Assembly: GCA_017889705.1 (NCBI GenBank)
Contig: JAGGAB010000035.1
Coordinates: forward strand, 1 to 64,000
Direction of reading: 5' to 3'
DNA: 64,000 nt
Source of the DNA: Bacillota bacterium
GTDB taxonomy: Bacteria; Bacillota; Negativicutes; Sporomusales; Sporomusaceae
Below the pieces are notes generated by a model. The model ran no database searches, was not told where the DNA came from, and saw only the letters and a list, made by a program, of their open reading frames with translations. Position 1 is the first letter of the stretch. Every line of letters starts with the position of its first letter. This document shows positions 36,012-44,179 of the stretch, piece by piece. The translations under genes and the position numbers were made by a program.

Positions 36012-36820
36012 TAGTTAACCCCCACAAGCAATTTGCCTAATAGTTCTGGAACGTTAAAGAAGCGAATAAGTAGAAAAAAGATTAGCCAGCAGGCAAGATA
36101 GCCAATGTCGGTGGAGGTAAGAGTGCTGGTGCGCCGCAATCGTACTTCGCCATCAAACCCACGGCAGAGCATGGATTGATAAATACGGTTGGCCCGGTCA
36201 ATCGAGCGAATAAGGAGTTGCCCCAAAAGTGAACCCCAAGCCCGGAACTGGACTCCTTCTCCATGGAAGGAACGTAAGCTGTAGGCGGTTATGGTGCGGA
36301 TAAATTCCTCTACTAAAACATGTAAATAGCGATACATAAATAACAATTGGATGACAATAATCCTGGGTACACCGATTTTGAGAAGTGCCGCACCAATGGC
36401 GTCAATTCCGGTGGTTGCCACTAAAATCAGTGCTGTAGTGATGGTCAGGCATAATCTGATAGTAATGGAAAAAAAGGAGACCCAGCCGCCGGTTATTACC
36501 ACAGAACCAATCTTCATGATGGGCGTATGGTCAAACAGCGGATTAAATATACCAATGAAGAGAATAAACGGCGCTACAACTAACAGGCGCTTCAGTATGG
36601 GGGCGGTTGGCAGATTGCCTAAGGAAAATAAAATAACCGGAAAAAGAAAAAACGGAAAAAGACCGGTAATTTCATATTTGGAGAAAGAAGTAACTGCAAT
36701 AATAAAACTTAAGGTAGTAATGAGTTTTGCACAGGGATTAAGGTGATGAATAAAAGTGCTTTGCGTGGAAAGGGCATCAAGATAGCGCAGGTCTATCCAA
36801 TTGGCTTCAACTTTTAGCAT
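36011..36820 (-). CDS. cbiQ: ECF-type cobalt/nickel transporter, transmembrane subunit
   Basis: 269 residues with about five to six hydrophobic segments. The cytoplasmic coupling motif SMLCRGFDGE near residue 220 is the Ala-Arg-Gly-type signature of CbiQ/EcfT. It links the ATPase CbiO to the substrate-binding CbiM. Middle gene of the unit, 84 nt after cbiM. Cobalt versus nickel cannot be separated from this subunit. Confidence 0.9.
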   Translation of the reverse strand: MLKVEANWIDLRYLDALSTQSTFIHHLNPCAKLITTLSFIIAVTSFSKYEITGLFPFFLFPVILFSLGNLPTAPILKRLLVVAPFILFIGIFNPLFDHTPIMKIGSVVITGGWVSFFSITIRLCLTITTALILVATTGIDAIGAALLKIGVPRIIVIQLLFMYRYLHVLVEEFIRTITAYSLRSFHGEGVQFRAWGSLLGQLLIRSIDRANRIYQSMLCRGFDGEVRLRRTSTLTSTDIGYLACWLIFFLLIRFFNVPELLGKLLVGVN

Positions 36821-36904
36821 AAATCAACCTCTTTTATATATAACTAGATAGGGGTGCGCTAGTATGCCGGCTTGCCTCGTACCTTTTACACCACGCCTAA
36901 AAAA

Positions 36905-37945
36905 CTAACCTCTGCTGGTTAAATGTCGCAAACCTTTACCGATGGAGAAGGCCAGAGCTAGGGTTAAGAGCGAGCCTGCGATGCCAGCAAAGGAGGTGCC
37001 GGTGTCAACTGACGGCCAAGCTGCTTTTTCCTGGTCGGTGCTAGCAGTCGCAGCCGGTTCTTCGGGTTTGCTAAAGTTATAGTCTGGCAAAAACGCTGTT
37101 TTTGCTTGTATTTCGGCAAAAAAACCATGAATTCCTTCCGGGGCTTTTAACTCGTCTTCACCGGTTACACTGGCAATAGACCACTCCAGTCCGTCCGGGT
37201 CAGAAGAAGCAAACCAGCTTAAGGCACCACCGATAACCAAAGCGGCAATAAAGAGTGTAAGTACTACCCTTTTGATGGAAATTGTGCCAAAAGGTTGTCC
37301 GGCAGCGGTTTTTTGCAAAATCTCAGGTGCTTCCTTTTTAATAAACAGGACGACAGCAGCGATTACCAGCCCTTCAACAAGTCCGATAGCTAAATGAATA
37401 GGCTGCATTAGCAGAACAAAGGTAGCAAAGGGAAGTTCCGAAATTCCTGAGAAAAGGGTTTCCAGTACAACTCCAAAGGCTCCTAATTGTAAGCCAATAA
37501 CTGCGGCCAGCACCGAACCCAGGAAGAGACGGCCCTGTGAAGGATTAGTGCCGGTCAGTGGTTTGTAAATAAAGGGATAAGCAACGAAACAGGTTAAAAA
37601 GCCCATATTAAAAATATTGCAGCCAAGGGCCAAGATGCCGCCGTCAGCAAAGAATAAGGACTGAATGGTTAAAATCGAAGCAATAGTTAGAAAGGCTGCC
37701 TGCGGACCTAATAAGATGGCAAGCAGCAGGCCTCCGCCTAAATGGCCGCTGGAACCTGTGCCAGGTATAGTGAAATTAATCATTTGGGCGGCAAAGACAA
37801 AGGCTCCTAAGACGCCCATAAGAGGGATTTTGCGATCATCAAGGTTGGTTTGTACTTTTTTTGCAGCGTAAGCCGCGATACCTGCGGATGCTGCCCACAT
37901 TGCCCCGCCAACAGCCGGGGAAATAAGTGCGTCTGCCATATGCAT
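36905..37945 (-). CDS. cbiM: Cobalt/nickel transporter CbiM with fused CbiN/PDGLE domain
   Basis: 346 residues. The start ATG-CAT-ATG gives MHMADALI; the N-terminal Met-His is the metal-binding site of CbiM/NikM proteins, so this start is firm. About seven membrane helices follow to residue 220 (GTGSSGHLGGGLL loop). The C-terminal ~100 residues hold a membrane helix and the PDGLEW motif of PDGLE/CbiN-like domains, then a final helix, so CbiM and CbiN functions are fused. The heme/corrinoid operon nearby suggests cobalt for B12, by inference. A terminator-type attenuator lies in its leader. Confidence 0.9.
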   Translation of the reverse strand: MHMADALISPAVGGAMWAASAGIAAYAAKKVQTNLDDRKIPLMGVLGAFVFAAQMINFTIPGTGSSGHLGGGLLLAILLGPQAAFLTIASILTIQSLFFADGGILALGCNIFNMGFLTCFVAYPFIYKPLTGTNPSQGRLFLGSVLAAVIGLQLGAFGVVLETLFSGISELPFATFVLLMQPIHLAIGLVEGLVIAAVVLFIKKEAPEILQKTAAGQPFGTISIKRVVLTLFIAALVIGGALSWFASSDPDGLEWSIASVTGEDELKAPEGIHGFFAEIQAKTAFLPDYNFSKPEEPAATASTDQEKAAWPSVDTGTSFAGIAGSLLTLALAFSIGKGLRHLTSRG

Positions 37946-38215
37946 AATGTAATCACTCCTAGAAATATTAATTTCGCAAGGACTCCGGACAAAAAAAGAC
38001 TACTAAGAAACCCCAGCCATTGCTGCTGAGAAGAGACTTTCGTAGCCTTGGTCGTCAGTATATCCTTGTGTAAGGAAAATGATTCACAGGTTCTTCAGAA
38101 CGCGGGTATCTTCATGACACACTGCATTGTGAATAATTTCATATATTAAGATACTTCGCTGCAGATTTGGTTATTCCTGCTAAACAGTTAAATTTTTTTG
38201 AATTTTTACATTACG
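37946..38215 (-). promoter_or_regulatory. Long structured leader of cbiM, candidate riboswitch
   Basis: About 200 nt of non-coding leader. It contains several pairings and ends in an intrinsic terminator ~35 nt before the cbiM ribosome site (CTAGGAGTG). No B12 box or adenosylcobalamin aptamer core was recognised. The sensor could be a metal or corrinoid; it is unidentified. Confidence 0.5.
37991..38045 (-). terminator. Attenuator terminator in the cbiM leader
   Basis: On the minus strand CTAC-GAAA pairs with TTTC..GTAG, and TCTCAGC with GCTGGGG, followed by CTTTTTTTG. Its position between promoter and gene is typical of transcriptional riboswitches. Confidence 0.65.
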
Positions 38216-38306
38216 TTATACTAGATACTTCCAGAAAGGCGATTCGATGGTATAATAGGTAATGGCAGAAAAAATAGTATATTGTTTCCGGAGGCTATTA
38301 TATATT

Positions 38307-39320
38307 ATGAAGGTGTTAAGTCGCATACTAATAAGTAGTTTGCTGGTGTGCTCACTGCTCATCAGCGCAGGCTGCTCAACAGGCACCCTGTTTGCCGCGA
38401 AACCGTACAAAGAAACGCAGTTTTTGATGGATACCATTATTGAAATAACGGCATACGGCAATAATAATGAAGTCGCTGTTAAGGCAGCCTTTGATGAGTT
38501 CAGACGTATTAACGGACTGACAAACAAATTTGATGCCAGTAGCCAGGTGTCTAAGGTTAACCAGGCGGCAGGCAAAGAAAAGGTGCAGGTAGACCCTGAG
38601 GTTATTACCATGCTTAAGCTGGCGCGCAGTCGGGCTGAGCAGCTAAATGGCGCGCTTGATGTAAGTATTGGGGCGATTACTGAGTTATGGGGTGTGGGGC
38701 ATAAAGGCGAATTTGTGCCTAGTCAGGCTGCGATTGAAGCTTTATTGCCGCTAGTTAACTATGAGCTTATTGAGATTGATGACAAAGCTAATACGGTGTT
38801 TTTGCCGAAACTAGGCATGCGGATTGATTTGGGGGCTGTTGCTAAAGGCTATGCCAACCGGAAAGCAATTGATGCCTTAAAAGCGCGAGGGATTAAATCG
38901 GCATTGGTGAATGCAGGCGGTGATGTCCGGATTATCGGCAAACGTCAGGATAACCAGCCTTGGCGTATTGGGGTGCAGGACCCGCGTAACTCGGAAGGCA
39001 TAGCTGCTAAACTGGCGATGACTGAATGGGATGTATTGGAGACATCTGGCGACTATCAGCGGTTTTTTGTCAAAGACGGCGTGAGGTATTCTCATATCAT
39101 TGATCCGCGTACCGGGTATCAGCCGCGCGAACTGGCCAGCGTTACCATTGTAGCGAAATCCGATAATTATGTTGATCTGTTAAGTACGGCCATGTTTGTG
39201 CTGGGTGTCGAAAAAGGCCAGCAATTACTTAAACAGTATCCGGGGACAGAAGCTATTTTTATCACGACCGATGGAAAAAAAATAGTTTCCCCCGGACTGG
39301 AAGGGAAAATAGAGTTTTAG
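38307..39320 (+). CDS. apbE: FAD:protein FMN transferase (ApbE) lipoprotein
   Basis: 337 residues from ATG 38307; the frame extends 15 codons further with no ribosome site. The signal peptide ends in a lipobox (LLISAGCS), so it is anchored outside the cytoplasmic membrane. ApbE attaches FMN to Thr in Rnf/Nqr subunits. It has GALDVSIGAITELW, DLGAVAKGYA and VNAGGDVR, typical of the FAD and Mg sites, and HIIDPRTGYQ. Acetogenic relatives use an Rnf complex, which is a possible substrate. Confidence 0.92.
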   Translation: MKVLSRILISSLLVCSLLISAGCSTGTLFAAKPYKETQFLMDTIIEITAYGNNNEVAVKAAFDEFRRINGLTNKFDASSQVSKVNQAAGKEKVQVDPEVITMLKLARSRAEQLNGALDVSIGAITELWGVGHKGEFVPSQAAIEALLPLVNYELIEIDDKANTVFLPKLGMRIDLGAVAKGYANRKAIDALKARGIKSALVNAGGDVRIIGKRQDNQPWRIGVQDPRNSEGIAAKLAMTEWDVLETSGDYQRFFVKDGVRYSHIIDPRTGYQPRELASVTIVAKSDNYVDLLSTAMFVLGVEKGQQLLKQYPGTEAIFITTDGKKIVSPGLEGKIEF

Positions 39321-39335
39321 TGATGAGGTGAAGTT

Positions 39336-39992
39336 ATGGATACTCATACTGTGAAACGGGCACTGGCCGGAGCGCTCCCCAGTCATTCAGGCAAAATTGC
39401 CAACGCAGAAGATTATTTACAAGCGGCTGTTACCATACCGCTTATTGATATAGCAGGACAACCGTCGATTTTGTTTGAAGTGCGCTCAGGTAAACTAAAC
39501 TGGCAGCCAGGGGAGATTTGTTTCCCAGGCGGACGTATTGAAAGCCGTGACGACACGCCATTGGATGCTGCTTTGCGGGAGACAGTGGAAGAGCTTGGGG
39601 TAACAAGAGAAGAAATTGTGGCTTTAGGGGCAATGGATTTAGTAGTCAGTCCTATTGGTGTGATGTTATATCCTTTTGTTGTACATCTAGCGACCGAGAG
39701 GGCGTTTGTACCCAATGTTGATGAAGTTGCCGAAGTATTTACTGTGCCACTAAGCTTTTTGCTTGCTGCCAAGCCGCAGACCGCATTTATGGAAACCGCT
39801 ACCCGTCCGCTAGAGGGTTTTCCTTATGAATTGCTGCCGCCGGAGTATCCACAGGGGTATCGGCGGCGAGCCAAATATCCGGTGCTGTTTTATCAGTATA
39901 ATAACTATGTTATCTGGGGCATAACGGCAAGAGTCTTGGCGGCATTTATTTCGCTTTGTCAGGACAGGGTAAGCGGGTATCCTTTATTATGA
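39336..39992 (+). CDS. Nudix hydrolase, probable CoA pyrophosphatase (NudL-like)
   Basis: 218 residues. Nudix box FPGGRIESRDDTPLDAALRE followed by TVEELGV. The spacing after CFPGG resembles the CoA diphosphatase group, which splits CoA into 3',5'-ADP and 4'-phosphopantetheine. The usual glutamate at box position 7 is replaced by Asp, as in some NudL members. It follows apbE by 15 nt and overlaps the next kinase gene by 4 bp (ATGA). It could act on another nucleotide diphosphate. Confidence 0.8.
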   Translation: MDTHTVKRALAGALPSHSGKIANAEDYLQAAVTIPLIDIAGQPSILFEVRSGKLNWQPGEICFPGGRIESRDDTPLDAALRETVEELGVTREEIVALGAMDLVVSPIGVMLYPFVVHLATERAFVPNVDEVAEVFTVPLSFLLAAKPQTAFMETATRPLEGFPYELLPPEYPQGYRRRAKYPVLFYQYNNYVIWGITARVLAAFISLCQDRVSGYPLL

Positions 39993-41245
39993 TACCTCAT
40001 GTTGTTTTACTGGTAAGTATCACAGGACTCTTGTTTACTTATCCGTTTGACGGATATTTTCGTTTCACACTGAGTGTGGTAGTATTAGCTACACTGCTAC
40101 TATATTTTCAAAAACTGCCGGTTGCCCGGGTTACGATTTTATCCGGGGTACTGGTGCTGCTCTTGCGTACAGCCCTTAAATACCCGTTTATTGGTGATAC
40201 GATGTATAACGCGTTTATACATAATTTGCCGTCTTTTGGCTATTATCTGGCATACGGGAGTTTATTTATCCTACTTAAAGTACGCGATTATACTAATAAT
40301 ATTCCGGCGCTTATTCTGCTCTTGGGGCTTTGTGACATTACCAGTAACTGCGTGGAACTGATCATTCGCTGGGAGCTTGTAGGCCGCAGTCTGGAAAGCA
40401 TTTTGCCGCCGCTGGTGGGCGTGGGCATTGGTCGCGCTGTATTAATCGTAGTTGGTTATTTCTTGCTTAAACGGTATCGCGATTTTGTGTTAGCAGAAGA
40501 TTATGCGGCTCGCTATGCCGAATTAATATTTATTATTGCCAAGCTAAAGTCTGAATTGTTTTACTTAAAAAAGTCGTCAGCCGACATTGAATTAGTTATG
40601 GAAAAAGGGTATACCCTGTATCAAAACCTGAATGAGGTTTATCCAGGAGAGTTAGCGAAAGAAGATTCACCGGCTGCACGGGCGCTGGCGATTGCCCGGG
40701 ATATTCATGAAGTAAAAAAAGATTATTATCGTGTTACCCGAGGTATTGAGGAGATTCTTGACATAGCAGTGAGCGAGGGCGGGTTGCCGCTACTCGAATT
40801 TTTCCATATTGTTGAGCAAAATACTAAGCGGTATATCAGCGGCCTGGACAAGCCGGTAACCGTTACCTTTGATTATGATGGTGACGTAGTTACTGACAAA
40901 TATTACTCGATTGTATCGATCTTGAATAATCTAATTATCAATGCCGTGGAAGCTGCCTTGCCTACCGGCGTTATCGCCGTAAGCGGCAAATGCAGCAATG
41001 GTAAACTGGTACTGGTGGTTGCCGATAATGGCCCCGGCATTGCGCCAGAAGAAACCGAGCTGGTATTTGCTCCCGGTTATTCTACCAAGTTTTCGGAAGT
41101 AACCGGACAAATGTCAACAGGCTTGGGGCTTAGTCATGTTAAGAATTTGACAGAACTGTTGGGCGGTGAAATAACACTGATTTCGCAGCCGGGGAAGACA
41201 GTATTTACTGTGTTACTGCCGCTTAGTAATTTGAACAGAACGTAA
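39989..41245 (+). CDS. Sensor histidine kinase, GlnK/DcuS-like
   Basis: 418 residues from ATG 39989, overlapping the previous stop; a TTG at 39956 is less likely. Six or more hydrophobic N-terminal helices (to about residue 170) form an integral-membrane input. The dimerisation His is in IARDIHEVKKDY; the ATPase domain has the N box NNLIINAVEA, G1 DNGPGI and G2 STGLGLSH. It resembles the Bacillus GlnK/YcbA type. Its partner regulator follows after 48 nt and an amino-acid symporter lies downstream, as in the YcbA-YcbB system. The signal is probably glutamine, glutamate or a dicarboxylate. Confidence 0.87.
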   Translation: MIPHVVLLVSITGLLFTYPFDGYFRFTLSVVVLATLLLYFQKLPVARVTILSGVLVLLLRTALKYPFIGDTMYNAFIHNLPSFGYYLAYGSLFILLKVRDYTNNIPALILLLGLCDITSNCVELIIRWELVGRSLESILPPLVGVGIGRAVLIVVGYFLLKRYRDFVLAEDYAARYAELIFIIAKLKSELFYLKKSSADIELVMEKGYTLYQNLNEVYPGELAKEDSPAARALAIARDIHEVKKDYYRVTRGIEEILDIAVSEGGLPLLEFFHIVEQNTKRYISGLDKPVTVTFDYDGDVVTDKYYSIVSILNNLIINAVEAALPTGVIAVSGKCSNGKLVLVVADNGPGIAPEETELVFAPGYSTKFSEVTGQMSTGLGLSHVKNLTELLGGEITLISQPGKTVFTVLLPLSNLNRT

Positions 41246-41293
41246 TAGCCTGTAGGATTGTGTAGTATGGTAATCGTAGATAGGGGTGCGTAC

Positions 41294-42154
41294 ATGCGGT
41301 TTGTTATTATTGAAGACGATATAAGTGTCCGGAAAATTATCAGCAATATCATTGATAAATATAATTTGGGAACTGTTGTGAGCGAATGCGGTGATGGGCT
41401 TCAGGCTGAGGCCATTGTTGCCGACTATGCTCCTGATGTGGCTTTAGTTGACTTATTATTACCAGGACAGGATGGGGTAGAACTCATTCGCAAACTTAAG
41501 GCAAGAGGCGTGGCAAGCTCCTTTATTATGATTTCGGAAAGCAGCAGCCAGCCGATGATTACCAAGGCATACGAGACCGGGATTGATTTTTATATCCACA
41601 AACCGGTTAATGTTCTTGAAATTACCTCAGTGATCCGTAAAGTGGAGGAAAGCAGGCGACTGCGGGCGGTAATGTCGCTGATTTCGCAAACCACCGCCCG
41701 GTATGGCAGCCCTGCCTCTCAGCAGGTTGAGCAGCAGGATAATGGTAAACGCAACCGGACGAACAAGATCCTTTCCGAGTTGGGAATAATCAGTGAAGCA
41801 GGGGCAAAGAACATTCAGCAGTTAATGCAATTGGTCGAAAACCGGCTGCGCAGTGGACAGGATCAGACCTACCAACTGCATGAGTTGTATCAGGAGCTGT
41901 CAGTATCCATTGAACAGGATGTTAAAACTATCGAACAACGGGTACGGCGTGCTATTGCCAAAGCCATGCAGAATGTAGCGACAATGGGTGTTGAGGATTA
42001 CCATAATGACATCTTTGCGGTATATAGTGGAGCCTTGTTTGATTTTAAGGAAATCAGGCAAGAGATGGCCGCTATCCAAGGTAAGAGTTCCTATCGCGGC
42101 AAAGTCAACATCAAAAAGTTCCTGGAAGGCTTGCTGTTTTTAACGGCAGATTAA
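41294..42154 (+). CDS. Response regulator of the GlnL/YcbB family
   Basis: 286 residues from ATG 41294 after GATAGGGGTG; the frame extends 12 codons upstream. The receiver domain (1-120) has IIEDDIS, the phospho-Asp in VDLLLPGQDG and HKPVN (Lys). The remaining ~160 residues fit the YcbB DNA-binding domain (LHELYQELSVSIEQDVKTIE, RVRRAIAKAM), without an OmpR or NarL helix. It probably controls the downstream symporter gene. Confidence 0.87.
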   Translation: MRFVIIEDDISVRKIISNIIDKYNLGTVVSECGDGLQAEAIVADYAPDVALVDLLLPGQDGVELIRKLKARGVASSFIMISESSSQPMITKAYETGIDFYIHKPVNVLEITSVIRKVEESRRLRAVMSLISQTTARYGSPASQQVEQQDNGKRNRTNKILSELGIISEAGAKNIQQLMQLVENRLRSGQDQTYQLHELYQELSVSIEQDVKTIEQRVRRAIAKAMQNVATMGVEDYHNDIFAVYSGALFDFKEIRQEMAAIQGKSSYRGKVNIKKFLEGLLFLTAD

Positions 42155-42308
42155 AATAATTGAAACAGCTTGCATTTTGTATTTTGTATACTTGTTAACC
42201 GAAGGTGAAATTTATCGTCTGTTTTTGTAGTTTTTTATAGTGGCCTGTTTACACTAAATTCAGAAAGCTTGGTCAATATAGAAAATGCAAAGAGGGGGGT
42301 AAATTTTT

Positions 42309-43571
42309 ATGTCTCAAGCAGTTGAGAAACCCAAAAAGGGTATAGGTTTGACAACACAGATTTTTCTCGGTCTTATTCTCGGTGTAATTTTTGGTTATGT
42401 TTTCCCTAAATATGCTGTTGAACTTAAACCAATTGGTGACATGTTTATCCGGATGATCAAGATGATTGTTGTGCCGTTAGTATTCAGCTCCTTGGTTATG
42501 GGGATTGCAGGTACCGGCGATTTCAAAAAACTGGGTCGCCTAGGTGTAAAATCAATTCTTTGGTTTGAACTTGCAACAACGCTTGCTTTAATTGTTGGGT
42601 TGCTTGTTGTTAACGTATTCCAGCCTGGTGTAGGTGTGAATGTTGTTGGCGCTGATGCTGGCGCTGCCGCTACTGCCGCTAAAAAGACCATTGACATGAC
42701 ACAGATGCTGGTAAATATTGTTCCGACTAACGTTGTTGACGCAATGGCCCGCGGTGATATGCTCCAAATTATTGTATTCTCCACTTTCTTCGGTGTAGCA
42801 GCCGCTGCTATGGGTGCCAAAGGCAAACCGGCAGTAGATATGTGTATTAGCGTAGCCGAAATCATGTTCAAATTCACCTTCTATGTAATGAAATTAGCAC
42901 CTATCGGCGTATTTGCCCTGATTGCTTTTACTGTTGGTAAATTCGGTTTGGGTATGCTGATTCCGTTGGCTAAACTTATTGGTTCTCTGTATTTTGCCTT
43001 AATTTTCTTTATTGCTATCATTGTGGCCGGTGCCACTTTGGTTTTACGTGTAAACTTCTTCCACCTGATTCGCGCTTTGAAAGAGCCAATGCTGATTGGG
43101 TTCTCGACCGCTTCCAGTGAAGCTGCCTTGCCGCTTGCTATGGAAAAGCTGGAGAAATTCGGTGTGCCTAAGCATATTGTTACTTTCGTACTGCCTACAG
43201 GTTATACATTTAACCTAGACGGCTCGACGCTCTACAGTGCGCTGGCAGTTGTGTTTATTGCGCAAGTATATGGTGTGCCGTTTGATTTATCCCAGCAAAT
43301 TCTCATGGTTATTACCCTGATGTTGTCCACTAAAGGAATTGCCGCTGTACCTGGTGCTTCGCTCATCGTTATTGCCGGTACTGCCGCAGCCTTCGGCCTG
43401 CCTGTTGAAGGCATTGGTATTATCATGGGTGTTGACCGTATTCTGGATATGGCCCGTACTGTATGTAACCTTACCGGTAACTGTATTGCCGCTGTTGTTG
43501 TTGCCCGTTGGGAAAAAGAACTTCCTGACGAAGTGCTGCAAGTGGCTTATGCTCAAAGTTACGAAGATTAA
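42309..43571 (+). CDS. Sodium/proton:glutamate or C4-dicarboxylate symporter (DAACS family)
   Basis: 420 residues, about eight membrane helices plus two re-entrant loops. Signatures are GFSTASSEAALPLAM (serine-rich re-entrant loop), YTFNLDGSTLY and MGVDRILDMARTVCNLTGN, all typical of GltP/DctA. ATG preceded by AGAGGGGGGTAA. GltP versus DctA cannot be decided with certainty, and gene context points to amino-acid or dicarboxylate sensing by the preceding kinase pair. A terminator follows at once. Confidence 0.9.
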   Translation: MSQAVEKPKKGIGLTTQIFLGLILGVIFGYVFPKYAVELKPIGDMFIRMIKMIVVPLVFSSLVMGIAGTGDFKKLGRLGVKSILWFELATTLALIVGLLVVNVFQPGVGVNVVGADAGAAATAAKKTIDMTQMLVNIVPTNVVDAMARGDMLQIIVFSTFFGVAAAAMGAKGKPAVDMCISVAEIMFKFTFYVMKLAPIGVFALIAFTVGKFGLGMLIPLAKLIGSLYFALIFFIAIIVAGATLVLRVNFFHLIRALKEPMLIGFSTASSEAALPLAMEKLEKFGVPKHIVTFVLPTGYTFNLDGSTLYSALAVVFIAQVYGVPFDLSQQILMVITLMLSTKGIAAVPGASLIVIAGTAAAFGLPVEGIGIIMGVDRILDMARTVCNLTGNCIAAVVVARWEKELPDEVLQVAYAQSYED

Positions 43572-43577
43572 TAAGTT

Positions 43578-43605
43578 AAGGACTGCCTCGCGGCAGTCCT
43601 TTTAT
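43578..43605 (+). terminator. Terminator after the symporter gene
   Basis: AAGGACTGCC (43578-43587) pairs with GGCAGTCCTT (43592-43601), followed by TTATCTTG. Confidence 0.85.
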
Positions 43606-43628
43606 CTTGTACATATATATTGTTGATT

Positions 43629-43668
43629 AAGGTCTTACATAGTGTAGTCTATGTAAGATCTTTTTGTT
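43629..43668 (+). terminator. Second terminator-like hairpin
   Basis: AAGGTCTTACATAG (43629-43642) pairs with CTATGTAAGATCTT (43649-43662), 14 bp with one G.T pair and a 6-nt loop, followed by TTTGTTTT. It lies 24 nt after the first terminator. Confidence 0.7.
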
Positions 43669-43699
43669 TTTTGTCCCTGTATAGGTTGCTGTAATTCTA

Positions 43700-43866
43700 T
43701 GAGGCGGTGAAGGCATAGGTAAATATAGCGGGGAATATGGGTTTGCCGCTTCCGATGAAGCTTTTACAGCATCAATGGCAGTGGCGATATTTTCTTTACA
43801 GCCATAGATAATGCAGTAGCTAAATCACGTGGTGCAGCATAGGATACATTGATCAAAGACTATTGA
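43700..43866 (+). pseudogene. Possible decayed gene fragment
   Basis: Translation in one frame gives GGEGIGKYSGEYGFAASDEA and continues to TAG at about 43806; a second frame then reads AIDNAVAKSRGAA before another stop. The even codon-like composition suggests remains of a frameshifted gene. No family recognised. Confidence 0.25.
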
Positions 43867-43892
43867 AAGTTAAGTGGAAGGAGGGAAATAAT

Positions 43893-44015
43893 ATGGGTTT
43901 TGGTTTTGGCGGCTGTGGTGGTCATGGTAGAGGTGGAAATTCGTGGATTGTGATAATCATAATCATAATATTACTATTCTGCTGCTTTAATGAAGATGAC
44001 AGCTGCAGCATTTAA
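43893..44015 (+). CDS. YjcZ-like Gly-rich, single-membrane-helix miniprotein
   Basis: 40 residues, ATG after GGAAGGAGGGAAATA. The N-terminus MGFGFGGCGGHGRGGN is Gly-rich. It is followed by one very hydrophobic helix (SWIVIIIIIILLFCC) and a short acidic tail with Cys (NEDDSCSI). This layout matches the YjcZ/SscA group of tiny spore-associated proteins. Upstream at 43838 is CATAGGATA, a sigma-K-like -10 without a clear -35. A terminator follows at 44033. Short length limits certainty, but the ribosome site is strong. Confidence 0.75.
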   Translation: MGFGFGGCGGHGRGGNSWIVIIIIIILLFCCFNEDDSCSI

Positions 44016-44032
44016 TTAAGCTAATACTTATA

Positions 44033-44070
44033 GATAAGCCGGTGCCTATAGCGGCCCGGCTTATCAATTT
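44033..44070 (+). terminator. Terminator after the YjcZ-like gene
   Basis: GATAAGCCGG (44033-44042) pairs with CCGGCTTATC (44056-44065), followed by AATTTG. The T-tract is short. Confidence 0.6.
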
Positions 44071-44179
44071 GTCTGATGACTATTCTTCAAAGTCGGCATT
44101 TATCAGGCATAAGAACCGTTACCCAGTTAATACTAAGGTTGATGCAAATCTACAATAAATAACGGAAAGGGTGACAGTT

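Noticed and set aside
37946-38215. Cobalamin riboswitch upstream of cbiM
   Set aside because: The leader has a terminator and cofactor-type context, but no B12 box or aptamer core was found, so it is listed as unidentified.
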